Assembly (NCBI GenBank): GCA_949152475.1
Contig: OX424569.1
Span: 26,085,950-26,149,949 of the forward strand
Reading direction: 5' to 3'
DNA: 64,000 nucleotides
Source: Terebella lapidaria
Taxonomy: Eukaryota; Annelida; Polychaeta; Terebellida; Terebellidae
Each line of letters opens with the position of its first letter. Position 1 is the first letter of the stretch. This document shows positions 22,697 through 33,089 of this stretch, piece by piece. The notes beneath the pieces are model-generated. The model had not been told where the DNA came from, did no database searches, and saw only the letters and a list, made by a program, of their open reading frames with translations. Made by a program: the position numbers and the translations under genes.

Positions 22697-25600
22697 TCAG
22701 GGGGTGAACCAGCACCTTTTTATATTGTCAATGTGGACATCTTTAATCTTGCCACCGGGTCGATCTTGTATGGACACCATCCATCCGAGATGAGACTTCA
22801 CAACGAGATAAGGTCCCGTCCACCCTAGTCCTAGTTTTGGTCTAGCCTTTGGAGGGTACCAATACATCACCCAGGTGCCCACCGGAAAATGTCGAGCGGC
22901 TGATTTTACGTCATGATGGCGCTTTTGTCGCACCGTAGCCGTCTTCAGGCACTCTCGGGCAGTCTCGTGAGCTTGTATGGTGGCTTCCTTCACCCATTCG
23001 ACGTATTCGGACGCACACTCGGGGACTGGTCCTCCCAAATCGTCCGGTTTCGTCCGGTACCTCAGGTCCAATGGGGTGGTTGCCTCCCGTCCCATCATCA
23101 TTCGAAATGGTGTACACCCGGTGCTTTCGTGTACTGAGGTTCTATAAGTCGCCATCACGTAGGGCAGATGGTCGTCCCAGTCGTCATGGTTCTCGTCCAC
23201 GACCACGGCCAGAAGGTTCAGCAGGGTCCGGTTGAATCGCTCGACCATCCCGTCTGATTTGGCGTGATAAGGGGTCGTCCGAGTCTTCTCCCCTCCTAGG
23301 ATCTTGATCATCTCAAGGAAAAGCTTACTCTCGAACTCTCGTCCCTGGTCGGTGTGTATCTTGGCTGGCATTCCCAGGCGGCACACGAACTCAGTCACAA
23401 AGACGTCCGCCACCGTCTGAGCCTCATGGTTGGGTAGAGCGTAGGCCTCAGTCCACTTGGTGAAATAATCACCCACGACCAGTATATACCGGTTCCCAGA
23501 ATTGGTGATCGTTCCAGGCTCCAAAATGTCCATGGCCACCCTTTCTAGCCGATCGCCTACCGGTAGATTTCCCATGGGGTGGTACTTGGGCCCCGGTCGC
23601 GGCTTTCTCCCACTACACTTCAGGCACTCCCGGCACCAACGCTCCACGTCCTTCGTCATACCCGGCCAGTACATTCTCGCTTTTAGTCGGTGGACTGTTT
23701 TGGTGACTCCCTGGTGACTCATCAGCTTGCCGGTGTGGACCTCCTTCATGACGGCGCGTCTCAGGACCTGTGGAACGACCAGTTGATGGATTGGTGCGTT
23801 CTGGCAAGCCGCTTGGTACCGCCGGTACAGAAGCCCATCACGTAGCTCCAGCTGGTCCCACTGTTGCCACAGAGTCTTCATTTGCTGACTTTTTGTTCTG
23901 ACTTCGGGCCATGCAGGTCTCTCAGTGAAAATATTCTTCCACCCGAGGATGCCTCCAACTTCAGGGTCGGCTCGTTGAAGGGTCACTAGGTCCTCCTGGG
24001 AATAACCATTCAGGACCTGGGCCTCCGGGGCTCCCTCCATCGGATTCCGGCGTCCTCCCGTAGCCATAGCCCGCGTGACAGCTAGCATTTGTTTGTCTGG
24101 ATCTCGGATCACAGGGTTGGGGCATGGGTCCAGGAAGGGCTCCTCTCGGCAGTGCATCCACACGTCGGCCGTCGCGCCGATCGCTGCTCCGGCCACAACC
24201 TCCGGTCCCAAACCATGCAGTGCGAGGAGCATCATCAGGAGAAACCAAACCCAGGCAGAGGGGCGGAGCTGATGCAGGGTTCTGCAGACGCTCCTGGCTC
24301 CTTCCTCCGTCTGTGGGGGGCTCCGGTCAGGCAGGCATTCCTCGGTCGGCTGGGTAGTCGTCCTCGGGTCCTCCTGGCAGCGCACCTCCCAGATCTGGAA
24401 TATCCCGACTCCATCTCCGCAATAGTAGTCCTCCGTCCAGGGCTCCACAGGGACCTCCCGCAAGATGTTAACTTGAGGTCCTCCGGGGCTCCATCCTTCT
24501 CCGCTGATCGGTGGAAGCAGATCCTCGTCAGAGAGGTCCTCCAGGGGTAGGGGACACTCCTCCTGAGTCGGACAGGCCTCCTCTTCTCCTTCGGGTCTTG
24601 TGGTGTGGCGAGGGGCGGGACAATCCGGTCTCCGGCACTGTCGGCATCTGGACATCCCGTCTGCATTCCCGTGTTGTACTCCCGGTCGGACCTCACACCT
24701 GAAGGCGTAGCTGGCGATGCGAGCTGCCCATCTAGCGATCATTCCTTCCGCATCCCGAAAGTTCAGTAGCCACTTGAGAGAGGCGTGGTCGGTTCGTAGT
24801 AAGAACGCTCTCCCCCACAAGAAATGTCTGAAATGGTGTATCATACTGACGACGGCCAGGAGCTCCCGCTTGGTGGTGCAGTAATTCCGCTGGGTGTCCC
24901 TCAGGGTTCTGGAAGCATAGGCGATCACCCGCTCTCGTCCGTCCTGCACTTGGGATAAGACGCCTCCCACTCCGTAGCCGCTAGCATCAGTATCTAAAAT
25001 AAATTCTTGGTCCATGTCAGGGTACACCAGCAGGGGGTGCTCGGTCAGGGGTTTACGCAGCGCCTCGAACGCCTGCTGATGAGCCTCGCTCCAATGGTAG
25101 TTGACTTCCTTCTTTAACAGGTGGTTGAGGGGTCCCGCTCGGGTGGCAAAGTCAGGGATGAATCTGCGGTAGTACCCCACGAACCCAAGGAAGCTCCTTA
25201 GTTCTGTCAAGGTGGTCGGAGGAACCATTTTTGTTACAGCTTCGACCTTGGCAGGGTCGCACTGGATGCCTCGGTCGGACACGACATGGCCCAGGAAGTT
25301 GACCTGTTGTCGAAACAGCTCACACTTGGCGGGTTTCAGCTTCAGCCCGGCAGCCTGCAGTCTCCGGAACACGTCCTCGAGGTTGTCCACGGCTTCTTGG
25401 AAAGTCTTTCCAAGACAGACGACATCGTCCAAATAAATTAGACAACGCTTCCATTGGAGTCCCCTCAGTGCCAGCTCCATTAGACGTTCAAAAGTAGCCG
25501 GGGCCGTCGCCAATCCAAACGGCATCACTTTAAATTGATAGAGTCCACTACGGGTAGTGAACGCCGTCTTCTCCTTGTCCCTGTCGTCCATCTCGACCTG

Positions 25601-27718
25601 CCAGTAACCACTAGCCAAGTCTAGCGTCGAAAAATATCGTCCTCCTGACAAGGTATCAAAACTCTCGTCGACTCGAGGCAGGGGGTACGCATCCTTCCGG
25701 GTGACATCATTTAGACGGCGGTAGTCGACGCAAAATCTCAGTGCACCATCCTTCTTTTTCACTAGCACGATGGGAGACGACCATGGACTGTCGCTTGGCT
25801 CCACAACGTCAGCTTTCAACATCTTGTCGACCTCGTCCTCGATCAGCTCTTGTTGGTAGTACGGGGCTCTCCTCAGAGGCTGCTTGATCGGGGGGTGATC
25901 TCCCGTGTCGATGACGTGTTTCGCCAGGGACGTCCGGCCCAACCTCCCATCTGGTCCCATAAAGACCTGCTGGTGGCGTCGAAGGAGATCGCTGACGACC
26001 TCCACCTCCTTTTCCGTCAAGTTCGGATGCATTCCCTCCAGGAGCGGTTCTAAATGCTCCGGGCACTCTGGTGTCTTCGTCGACGATTCTGCGTGCATGG
26101 CGTGCACTCTGGTTTCGGGCTGCTCAGGCGTCCGGTTCCGCCACTTGGTGGAGTTTGGTGTAAGGGGCTCATGCTCCCTCCCGCTCTCCTCCCGGTACCA
26201 CTGTTCCCTTTTAGGTTCATTCTGGGTTGTTTTCCCTCCATCGGGACGAAATCCCAGGTCGATCACGGCCTCTATTCCGTGAAGCTCGGCTAGGATGGTC
26301 CCCATCAGCACAGTGCAAGCTCCAGCGCCGGCGTTCAGAAGTACCACCGGTACCAGGCGTCCTCGGGGTCGTACCAGGGCTCGTCCCACTACGAGGGGGT
26401 CGTCCTCCAACGGCTCTCTTGCGGACTGCACGAGGCCGGCCTTCGGAACTCCTCCCTCACTTCCTGTCAGCTTGAGGTCCACCATCATCTCTGAAAAGGG
26501 TGGCAAGACGACCGTCTCCTCCGTCACCAGTGTGTAGACGGCGTCCTCGTGGCCCGAGCTCATCACTACGGTAGTGTCGCCCACCTGCCACTCGCCCTTA
26601 CGCAGATCCAGCTGTCCCCCAATCTGTTGAAGTACATCAAGCCCCAACACTCCCGGGATCCCTAGTTTGGCTACCAGTACATCTGCCGACACGAGTCGTG
26701 TGCCCAGTAGAAGTTGAACTGTCATCTCTCCTTGAACCTGTAAGTAGTCTCCGGTTGCTGCCCGTAACCTTATTCTCGTCTGCCTTATCATTGCTTTATG
26801 TTCGTCATCCATTTGGTCGAAGAGACACTCGTCCAGAACGGTGGAAGAGGCACCCGTGTCCACCAACATACGAGTCGCCTTCCCCATAACGTGGCACGCC
26901 GCATACCACGCCAATGTGCCTCGGGCACCGGCTGACAGCGACACCACCTGGCCATTTCTGTCAATCTTAAGAGAGCTGCCACTCTCCTCAGGGACGCCGC
27001 CCTGGATAAGTACTGAGTCGTCCACCCACAGTGATGCACCACCCTGGTCCTCTCTGTCAGTCTTAAGGGAATCACTCCCCTCGGAACCGCCGCTCCGGAT
27101 AAGTAATGAGTCGTCCACCAGCAATAGCTGCTGTGCTGGCCCCTTGGTCATTCCGCTCCACCGGCCCTCCGTCTCCTCTTTCACGGCCGCTTGTGGTTCA
27201 GTTGCATAGGGGGGTCCCTGCTGTTTCGCAGCCTCCAGCCTCAAGGTTGTAACCTGTTGGTTCTCCTTGCTGCTAGCAGAAACCTCGTTGATGTCTCCGT
27301 GGGTCCCCAGACGCTCCACGGCTCCATCGGTCTGCATTTCGTCGACGTCTCCGCGGGGCATTAGACGCTCCACGGCTCCATCGGTCTGCATTTCCTTGAC
27401 GTCTCCGCGGGGCATTAGACGCTCCACGGCTCCATCGGTCTGCATTTCGTCGACGTCTCCGCGGGTCATTAGACGCTCCACGGCTCCATCGGTTTGCTGT
27501 ACATTGGCACTCCCGTCTGTGTTGACAGGCTTGCCCTCCAAATAGTCGAGAATTCGATCCTCGAGCTCCTCCTGTGCCCATCCAGTTACTTCGGATGCAC
27601 ACCGGAAAAACCTATTAAAAATCTGTGAAACTAAAAATTCCCCCCTGGCAATGTGTTCTTCACGTCTTCGTCGAGCTTCTCGCCTGTGAAGCCGTGCACA
27701 CACCTGCCAATGGCCCAT
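22697..27718 (-). CDS. Gypsy pol: protease, reverse transcriptase, RNase H, integrase
   Basis: 1673 codons. In order: four tandem 18-residue repeats of the Gln-Thr-Asp-Gly-Ala-Val-Glu-Arg-Leu type (about 75-145), an aspartic protease motif Asp-Thr-Gly-Ala (near 286), a reverse transcriptase with Tyr-Leu-Asp-Asp (near 764), RNase H starting at Asp-Thr-Asp-Ala-Ser (near 905), an unusual hydrophobic helix (near 1160-1185), an HHCC zinc motif (about 1320-1360) and the integrase core with a GPY-type C-terminus. It uses a different frame from gag, as is common in this family, which often relies on programmed frameshifting. The frame looks open throughout. Confidence 0.95.
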   Translation of the reverse strand: MGHWQVCARLHRREARRRREEHIARGEFLVSQIFNRFFRCASEVTGWAQEELEDRILDYLEGKPVNTDGSANVQQTDGAVERLMTRGDVDEMQTDGAVERLMPRGDVKEMQTDGAVERLMPRGDVDEMQTDGAVERLGTHGDINEVSASSKENQQVTTLRLEAAKQQGPPYATEPQAAVKEETEGRWSGMTKGPAQQLLLVDDSLLIRSGGSEGSDSLKTDREDQGGASLWVDDSVLIQGGVPEESGSSLKIDRNGQVVSLSAGARGTLAWYAACHVMGKATRMLVDTGASSTVLDECLFDQMDDEHKAMIRQTRIRLRAATGDYLQVQGEMTVQLLLGTRLVSADVLVAKLGIPGVLGLDVLQQIGGQLDLRKGEWQVGDTTVVMSSGHEDAVYTLVTEETVVLPPFSEMMVDLKLTGSEGGVPKAGLVQSAREPLEDDPLVVGRALVRPRGRLVPVVLLNAGAGACTVLMGTILAELHGIEAVIDLGFRPDGGKTTQNEPKREQWYREESGREHEPLTPNSTKWRNRTPEQPETRVHAMHAESSTKTPECPEHLEPLLEGMHPNLTEKEVEVVSDLLRRHQQVFMGPDGRLGRTSLAKHVIDTGDHPPIKQPLRRAPYYQQELIEDEVDKMLKADVVEPSDSPWSSPIVLVKKKDGALRFCVDYRRLNDVTRKDAYPLPRVDESFDTLSGGRYFSTLDLASGYWQVEMDDRDKEKTAFTTRSGLYQFKVMPFGLATAPATFERLMELALRGLQWKRCLIYLDDVVCLGKTFQEAVDNLEDVFRRLQAAGLKLKPAKCELFRQQVNFLGHVVSDRGIQCDPAKVEAVTKMVPPTTLTELRSFLGFVGYYRRFIPDFATRAGPLNHLLKKEVNYHWSEAHQQAFEALRKPLTEHPLLVYPDMDQEFILDTDASGYGVGGVLSQVQDGRERVIAYASRTLRDTQRNYCTTKRELLAVVSMIHHFRHFLWGRAFLLRTDHASLKWLLNFRDAEGMIARWAARIASYAFRCEVRPGVQHGNADGMSRCRQCRRPDCPAPRHTTRPEGEEEACPTQEECPLPLEDLSDEDLLPPISGEGWSPGGPQVNILREVPVEPWTEDYYCGDGVGIFQIWEVRCQEDPRTTTQPTEECLPDRSPPQTEEGARSVCRTLHQLRPSAWVWFLLMMLLALHGLGPEVVAGAAIGATADVWMHCREEPFLDPCPNPVIRDPDKQMLAVTRAMATGGRRNPMEGAPEAQVLNGYSQEDLVTLQRADPEVGGILGWKNIFTERPAWPEVRTKSQQMKTLWQQWDQLELRDGLLYRRYQAACQNAPIHQLVVPQVLRRAVMKEVHTGKLMSHQGVTKTVHRLKARMYWPGMTKDVERWCRECLKCSGRKPRPGPKYHPMGNLPVGDRLERVAMDILEPGTITNSGNRYILVVGDYFTKWTEAYALPNHEAQTVADVFVTEFVCRLGMPAKIHTDQGREFESKLFLEMIKILGGEKTRTTPYHAKSDGMVERFNRTLLNLLAVVVDENHDDWDDHLPYVMATYRTSVHESTGCTPFRMMMGREATTPLDLRYRTKPDDLGGPVPECASEYVEWVKEATIQAHETARECLKTATVRQKRHHDVKSAARHFPVGTWVMYWYPPKARPKLGLGWTGPYLVVKSHLGWMVSIQDRPGGKIKDVHIDNIKRCWFTP

Positions 27719-27741
27719 ACGGTTGGGGGCTGGTATGAGCC

Positions 27742-30249
27742 CTACTGGTTTTCCGACTCCTCGTCTGTCAAACTGTTCCGCTCACCAATCTCCTCGATTA
27801 GTCGACTCAAGCGCTCCTCCTTGGTCCGAGGTGGCGGCCGATCTGGACACTGGTACTTCCGATGACCCGGCTTCCCACAGTACCAACAGTCATCTGGTCC
27901 CGGCCTAGCGCTTGGTCCCTTGTTCTCAGCAGTGGCGGCCCTCGGCTTGATGGATAGCACCTGCTCACACAGCTCGATTAGTCGATCCAGCTTCCTGTCT
28001 TGGCTCTCAAAGAGCCCCTTGAAGTAGGGAAGTCTGGGTAGACCCGCTACGTTCGGCTGGTTGCTCTGCTGCCCACTGGTGGTAATCTCGCCTCCCTGCT
28101 GGTTCTTCAACAGCTGTAGGACCCGTCCTAGAGCTGGCTCGGAGTCCTCCGACTCTATGGACATCACCGGCTTCCCAGGCTTGGGTTTGACACATTCGTA
28201 CTGGGTCACGAACGCTATGGCCTCCTCCATGGTCTTCATCTTCCTCATGAGCGCCATCACCTTCATGTCCCCATCTGGATGGCCCTTCCAGAAGTGGTCT
28301 AAGGCGATAGCCTCCTGAGCTGCGGAGTTCAGATCCGGATAACCACGGCCGGCCAGTCGCTGCAACTCATAGCCGTACTGCTGGGGTGTCTCTGCCTTCC
28401 TGCGGGTTCTCTGTCCCAAGGTCGCCTTGTAGGACTCCTCCTGACAGTCAGGGTCGAATCGTAGGGTCAGCTTGTCGGTCAGAACGTCGATGTCCCTCCG
28501 GTCTGCAGGACTCAGGCTGGTCAGCATTCGTCGCGCCTCTCCTGTCAAGCTCCCGGCTAAGTAGACGCCCTGTTCCCGCTTGCTCCATCCGTTGACCTCT
28601 GCGATGACGTCAAAGTGGGCCCGGTACACCGGCCACTCTATGGAAGTCCCATCGAACTTGTCAGGGGTCAGCATCTTCCGGTTCCTTCTGCCGTTCTGAT
28701 TCCAGGCTGTGCTGTCCTCGGACGACGAGTCCTCCTGCCTCCGTCTCGGCCTAGGGCTTCGTCGGTGCAGCGGCGGTCCCCGCCTCGGTGGTCTCCTCCC
28801 CCGTCCTGGGTAACCATGGCTGCTGTCGGTCCCTCCATCAGATGAAGGCCCCTCATCGCCCGATGATGAGAAAGGGTGCTGTCTCCGGCCTCCCTGGGTG
28901 ACTGAAATAGAAGCTGGATTTCTCCAGGAGGCTGGCTGTCTCGGTTGTCGACTGGGTGAAGACCTCTCTCTTCCGCGAACGCTGTCTTCCGCGAACCCTC
29001 CGCGAACACTGTCTTCCGCGAACCTTCCGCGAACGGACTCCTCCGCCAACAGCTCCCGAAGAAGTTCTTCCGCGAACAGGCCTCCTCCGCGAACGCCGTC
29101 TTCCGCGAGTCTTCCGCGAACGGGCTCGTCCGCCAAGATGTCTCGGAGACGTCCCTCCACAAAAGATGCACGTCCGCGAACGCCATCTTCCGCGAGTCTT
29201 CCGCGAACCGGCTCATCCGCGAATGGTCTTCCCCGTCTATTCTGAAAAACTGGAAAGGAAGATTGGTCGCCTGGATCACTCCTTTCGTCGAGCCGCCGTC
29301 TGGGTGAAGACTCCTCTCTTCCGCGAACACTCTCTTCTGCGAGTCGTCCTCGTCCGCGAACGTGGTCGTCCGCGAAGGGCCCTCCCCGGTCACAAGCGTC
29401 CTCGTCACCAAAGACTCCCCCTCGCCCACGAGCCCGTTCATCCACGAAGGATCCCCGGCTGCAAGCGTCCCTGTCGCCGAAGAATGCCTCTCGTCCGCGA
29501 ATGTTCTCTTCCGCGAAAAGTCCTCTCCCTCTCGAGCTGCTCTCTTGGGTCGGAGCCCAAGTAACCCGTCCTCCAGTCACTCCCGTTTGTCGACTCGTCA
29601 CACCAGACCGCTGCCCTGTTGCACCAGACTGCTGCTGGGACTGGTCCCAAAGCCGTCTCAATGCTGCATTCTCTGGAGGTGCCACACTTGGACTCTGCTC
29701 CGGTAGCTGTAGCCGATCCCTCCTCGCCCAGATTTCGCCGTCCTCCCCGTCCAGATTGACGTACTCCGGTCCCAGCACTCGTCGGAACTCGGGGCCCCTC
29801 CTAACGCTCTCAAGGTAGGTTGACCTCTCCCTGTCTCGATCGTGCTGCCACCCAGAGTCGTGTCTGAAAAGAAAACGGTTGTCGGGTGTCTGGCTCCGGG
29901 GTCTCTGTTGACTAGTCGACTGGCCCATGGAAGGTCTCGACCTCCCTGGTTGCTCCTCACTCGTCGAAACGTCCCGTCTACCCCTGGCTGTGAAGCTGCT
30001 CTTCCGCGAACGGTCGTCTTCCGCGAACGTTGTCTTCCGCGAACGGTCGTCGGCCTCTTCCGCCAAGGTCGTCTTCCGCGAACGGTGGTCGTCCGCGAAC
30101 GTCTTCCGCGAACGGTCGTCTTCCTCTTCCGCAAAGGTCGGCTTCCGCGAACCGCTGTCTTCCTCGTCCGCAAGTGAGGCCGTCCGCGAAGAGTCTTCCT
30201 CTTCACCTCCTGTCTTCCCTGGGGCAGTTTCGTCGTTTTCGCCGGACAT
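27742..30249 (-). CDS. Gypsy gag: repeat-rich N-terminus, capsid, zinc knuckle
   Basis: I place the start at the ATG of Met-Ser-Gly-Glu-Asn just inside the primer-binding site; an upstream in-frame Met lies in the LTR. The product is about 835 residues. The N-terminal half is built from variants of Arg-Ser-Arg-Lys, Phe-Ala-Glu-Asp and Val-Arg-Gly-Arg, which are three reading frames of the same DNA word. A capsid-like region follows (about 28250-28680), then a CCHC knuckle (C-W-Y-C-G-K-P-G-H-R-K-Y-Q-C near 27862-27905). Confidence 0.9.
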   Translation of the reverse strand: MSGENDETAPGKTGGEEEDSSRTASLADEEDSGSRKPTFAEEEDDRSRKTFADDHRSRKTTLAEEADDRSRKTTFAEDDRSRKSSFTARGRRDVSTSEEQPGRSRPSMGQSTSQQRPRSQTPDNRFLFRHDSGWQHDRDRERSTYLESVRRGPEFRRVLGPEYVNLDGEDGEIWARRDRLQLPEQSPSVAPPENAALRRLWDQSQQQSGATGQRSGVTSRQTGVTGGRVTWAPTQESSSRGRGLFAEENIRGREAFFGDRDACSRGSFVDERARGRGGVFGDEDACDRGGPFADDHVRGRGRLAEESVRGREESSPRRRLDERSDPGDQSSFPVFQNRRGRPFADEPVRGRLAEDGVRGRASFVEGRLRDILADEPVRGRLAEDGVRGGGLFAEELLRELLAEESVRGRFAEDSVRGGFAEDSVRGRERSSPSRQPRQPASWRNPASISVTQGGRRQHPFSSSGDEGPSSDGGTDSSHGYPGRGRRPPRRGPPLHRRSPRPRRRQEDSSSEDSTAWNQNGRRNRKMLTPDKFDGTSIEWPVYRAHFDVIAEVNGWSKREQGVYLAGSLTGEARRMLTSLSPADRRDIDVLTDKLTLRFDPDCQEESYKATLGQRTRRKAETPQQYGYELQRLAGRGYPDLNSAAQEAIALDHFWKGHPDGDMKVMALMRKMKTMEEAIAFVTQYECVKPKPGKPVMSIESEDSEPALGRVLQLLKNQQGGEITTSGQQSNQPNVAGLPRLPYFKGLFESQDRKLDRLIELCEQVLSIKPRAATAENKGPSARPGPDDCWYCGKPGHRKYQCPDRPPPRTKEERLSRLIEEIGERNSLTDEESENQ

Positions 30250-30291
30250 GAGTGATGCTGAGGTTCGTTCCCTGGCAGTAGACCCTCGGGG

Positions 30292-30309
30292 ATCCTGGTC
30301 ACGGCACCA
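30292..30309 (-). promoter_or_regulatory. Primer-binding site of the gypsy element
   Basis: On the sense strand TGGTGCCGTGACCAGGAT lies three bases inside the 5' LTR. It starts with TGG, which pairs with the CCA end of a tRNA. I do not assign the tRNA species. Confidence 0.7.
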
Positions 30310-30312
30310 AGT

Positions 30313-31207
30313 TGTGACGTTTGGTAATGACTTGTTTTCGGTGTGGCCCAAAAAACCTGGTTTCTCTGATCGTATAGACTTTATGTAACTCCCGCTCGTT
30401 GTGATTCGAGAGCCGTCACTAAATTGGTGTCCCCCAACGCTGGTGTATCATCACTCCGTAGCTTACCGGCTTCACTTAGGCAAGAAGCAACTCAGATGTA
30501 AATAAATTGAAGATTTATATACATCAAATCAACTTACAATTGTATGGCTGGTCACCCACGTGACGTACAAATATGAAGTTCAGACATGGAGCACTGTATG
30601 ATCACATTTCAAAAATAAATAGTGCACGAGGGCACAACTAAAAAGAGTTCTTAGCCGGCGGCGTCTCTCTGTCCCTTCCCGTTGAAGTTTCCCGTCCCGT
30701 TTAGTCGAATGGTTTCTCCAGGTAGTCGGTCTAATCCCGGTTGACTCTAAGGCCCTGAAGAAGGAGTCGTCCGCACGGAGTTCGTCGAGTCCCTTGGCTG
30801 TGGCGGTGACGATCTCCCCACGGTCGATGTCGCTGTTGCAGTGCTCTCAGAGCGGCCGTCCGCTCTCCCTTATATAGCCAGGGTGGCTGCGCGCGCATCT
30901 TCGTCCGCGAACGTATCTTCCGCACTCTTCTCCACGTGGTGAAGACTGCGTCCGCGAACGGTTCTTCCGCGAAGGCTCCTCTTCCGCGAACGGTGCTTCC
31001 GCGACTGATGCTTCCGCTGATGATGCTTCCGCAATCGTGCTTCCGCGAACGGTTCTTCCGCGAACGATGCTTCCGCTGATGATGCTTCCGCAATCGTGCT
31101 TCCGCGAACGGTTCTTCCGCGAACGGTGTCTTCGCAAGTGGACTTTGTAGATCACGTGACCGTTCCTAACGAACGTTTCAGCGCGGCAGTTGCGTGGTTT
31201 TGTTACA
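30313..31207 (-). repeat. 5' LTR of the gypsy element
   Basis: 895 bp and the same length as 20248-21142; I saw no difference in the stretches compared. It provides the promoter and, with the other LTR, indicates recent insertion. Confidence 0.95.
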
Positions 31208-32677
31208 CATGTATGCATTTTTTTTCATGCACAGTTCTGATACTGCTTGAATATATTAGTATATGGTTATGATGGATTCAAACATCACATCCTGAATTAT
31301 CTAACGTCTGATTTGTTGTATTATCACACTGTTTACATTCGTTATATCTGTATTTATGTATTTTTGTGACAGGTAGAATACATATCATTAGTAATGCAGA
31401 TTATCATTACTATATGTTCAGAAAACACGGAACATGATACAACACCACAAACTACTAGTGATAATTTTTTATGGCCAGAGTTCTTGAAATTATTGTGAGC
31501 TGGTACGAACAAGGTACTACCCAACACATATCACAAGTCCTGGAATTGACCGGTTTTGTAATATATCAATTCTCTCCACACAAAATAGTTGTGTGTATAT
31601 TGGCAGATAATAGCTGATTTGTATTGAATGCCAGGAATTCGTATTACAGCAGTGTTCTATCTGATAAATGGTTTCATATATGAGTTATATATTTTTGTTA
31701 TTTGCAAGCTGCAACGTATGAGTACATGCCTGGAATACCGGGAATATACATTATATGGAAAATATGCACAATTCGATGAGGATGGCAGAGAAAATCACAG
31801 GCCACGTGCATGAATACACTGGATACAGAAGGATTGGTTGACATCGAGGGTTGCTACAGCACCCATATCGGAGATATTATGAAACTTTTTGTAGAACTCG
31901 CCAGCAAGGTGGACTGTTTTGAGGAAAACATGGATGAGACATTGCTTGGACCGAGTTTGCATTTTGGTTCTAGCAACTTATTTTAGACAGGAAACATATT
32001 TTCAAACCAATTTCTATGCTGATTTTAATTATATAGACACAATCAAAGTACATGTACATCGAAATGAATTAAATTCAGTGATTTCTAAATGTAGTTCTAG
32101 CTTTGAATGAACATCATTTCTAGTATACACTCTAACACATCATGTAAACTTTTGGTAGGGCGGCGTTCAAAACATGATAAAACTTTTAAGATAAAACTTA
32201 TGAAAACTATCAACATCACAATATATTGTGTAATTGGAAATGTTATACATTATTTACATTGTTTTGTTTATGATTCAAAACACACAGGCAAGCATCATGT
32301 CCAAACCACTAAGTTCGAGCTGGATATTCTGGACAAGGATTGAATGATATAATTGCAGTTCGTGTTTCATTTGTGCAAGATTATTGTTCCAAGGTGATAG
32401 ATGTTGTTGTATTATAATTTGGCCTCTCAAACGATTCTGGAAAGTAAAAAGACGTACTTATACTGATTCGTCCATACAATACTGAAGCAAAAAAAAAACA
32501 CGGAATGATTGAACTGAACTTACTGGTTGATCAAGTGAAAAAGTATGTAAAATATTCGACATTTTTTATTGTCATTATGATAAAAAAAATGGCTGTATAA
32601 TCGTGTGCAGTCAAAATATTTATCTACTTATCCTACCTGTGAGATAAAATACCATTTTCTCGGTATTGCTAACTCAC
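31208..32677. other. Non-coding, no gene seen
   Basis: 31208-31796 is the end of the copy 2 unit (compare 9549-10108). Beyond that is unique AT-rich DNA; about 32340-32400 is repeated near 50465-50530. Confidence 0.5.
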
Positions 32678-33089
32678 CTGCTCCGAGGATGATGGAACCT
32701 GCCACGCCCACCATGAAGAAAGTAAAGACAATCCACATCACAAACTTTACGCTGAAGGCTGAATCCTCCTTGGATATGTTCTGTAAGTCATCATCGAGAG
32801 CATACTCCGTGGATAACAGCCTGTCCACGATGCTAGGGTCATTTCCGTATGGATGCTTGTATCCTTGTAATCCAGAGTGGTAACTCTCTTCAGAGAACTG
32901 CTGCATAATGGCTGCCAAGCTTTCCCTGCGCTTGAAATGTCTTCCCACGTTTCCAACTTCTGCAATTGGGATGGTCAAATGTGGGATTTCTTCAAGATTT
33001 TTCAAGTTGTCAGACGATGCAACATCGCTGAAATCTTGCGGTCTCTCCATAGTAGTAAACTGCTTATCATATGTTGACAAGTGAGACAT
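32678..33089 (-). CDS. First exon of a single-pass membrane protein (cytoplasmic stub + TM)
   Basis: 137 residues from the ATG of Met-Ser-His-Leu, which aligns with the start of the 10139 exon; an in-frame upstream Met at 33155 is not shared. It has Y-K-H-P-Y-G-N-D-P-S-I-V-D-R-L-L (about 78-93) and a TM helix at about 115-137. It ends in phase 1 at a canonical GTGAGT donor. It resembles the 10139 exon more than the 5440/15788 pair. Ectodomain exons were not found on the minus strand before 31.8 kb; the next unit begins there. Confidence 0.6.

Larger units (their letters stand above)
20248..31207 (-). mobile_element. Ty3/gypsy LTR retrotransposon, whole-looking, young
   Basis: A 10,960-bp element on the minus strand with two 895-bp LTRs, bounded by TG...CA and flanked by the 4-bp duplication CATG (20244-20247, 31208-31211). 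It has gag, a pol frame with protease, reverse transcriptase, RNase H and integrase in that order (the Ty3/gypsy order), and an additional ORF between pol and the 3' LTR. All frames look open, and the LTRs looked identical where I compared them, so the insertion is recent. The empty site survives in copy 1 near 9548. The word TTCCGCGAACG recurs in the LTRs, in the spacer between pol and the third ORF, and in the gag N-terminal region. Confidence 0.95.
10109..31796. repeat. Tandem segmental duplication, copy 2 (interrupted by a gypsy element)
   Basis: Second copy of the ~10.5 kb unit, split by the 10.96 kb LTR element at 20248-31207. It also lacks the ~290 bp at 1650-1945 of copy 1, has ~465 bp of its own at about 14692-15155, and contains a composite TIR element (18158-19285). 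Confidence 0.9.
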
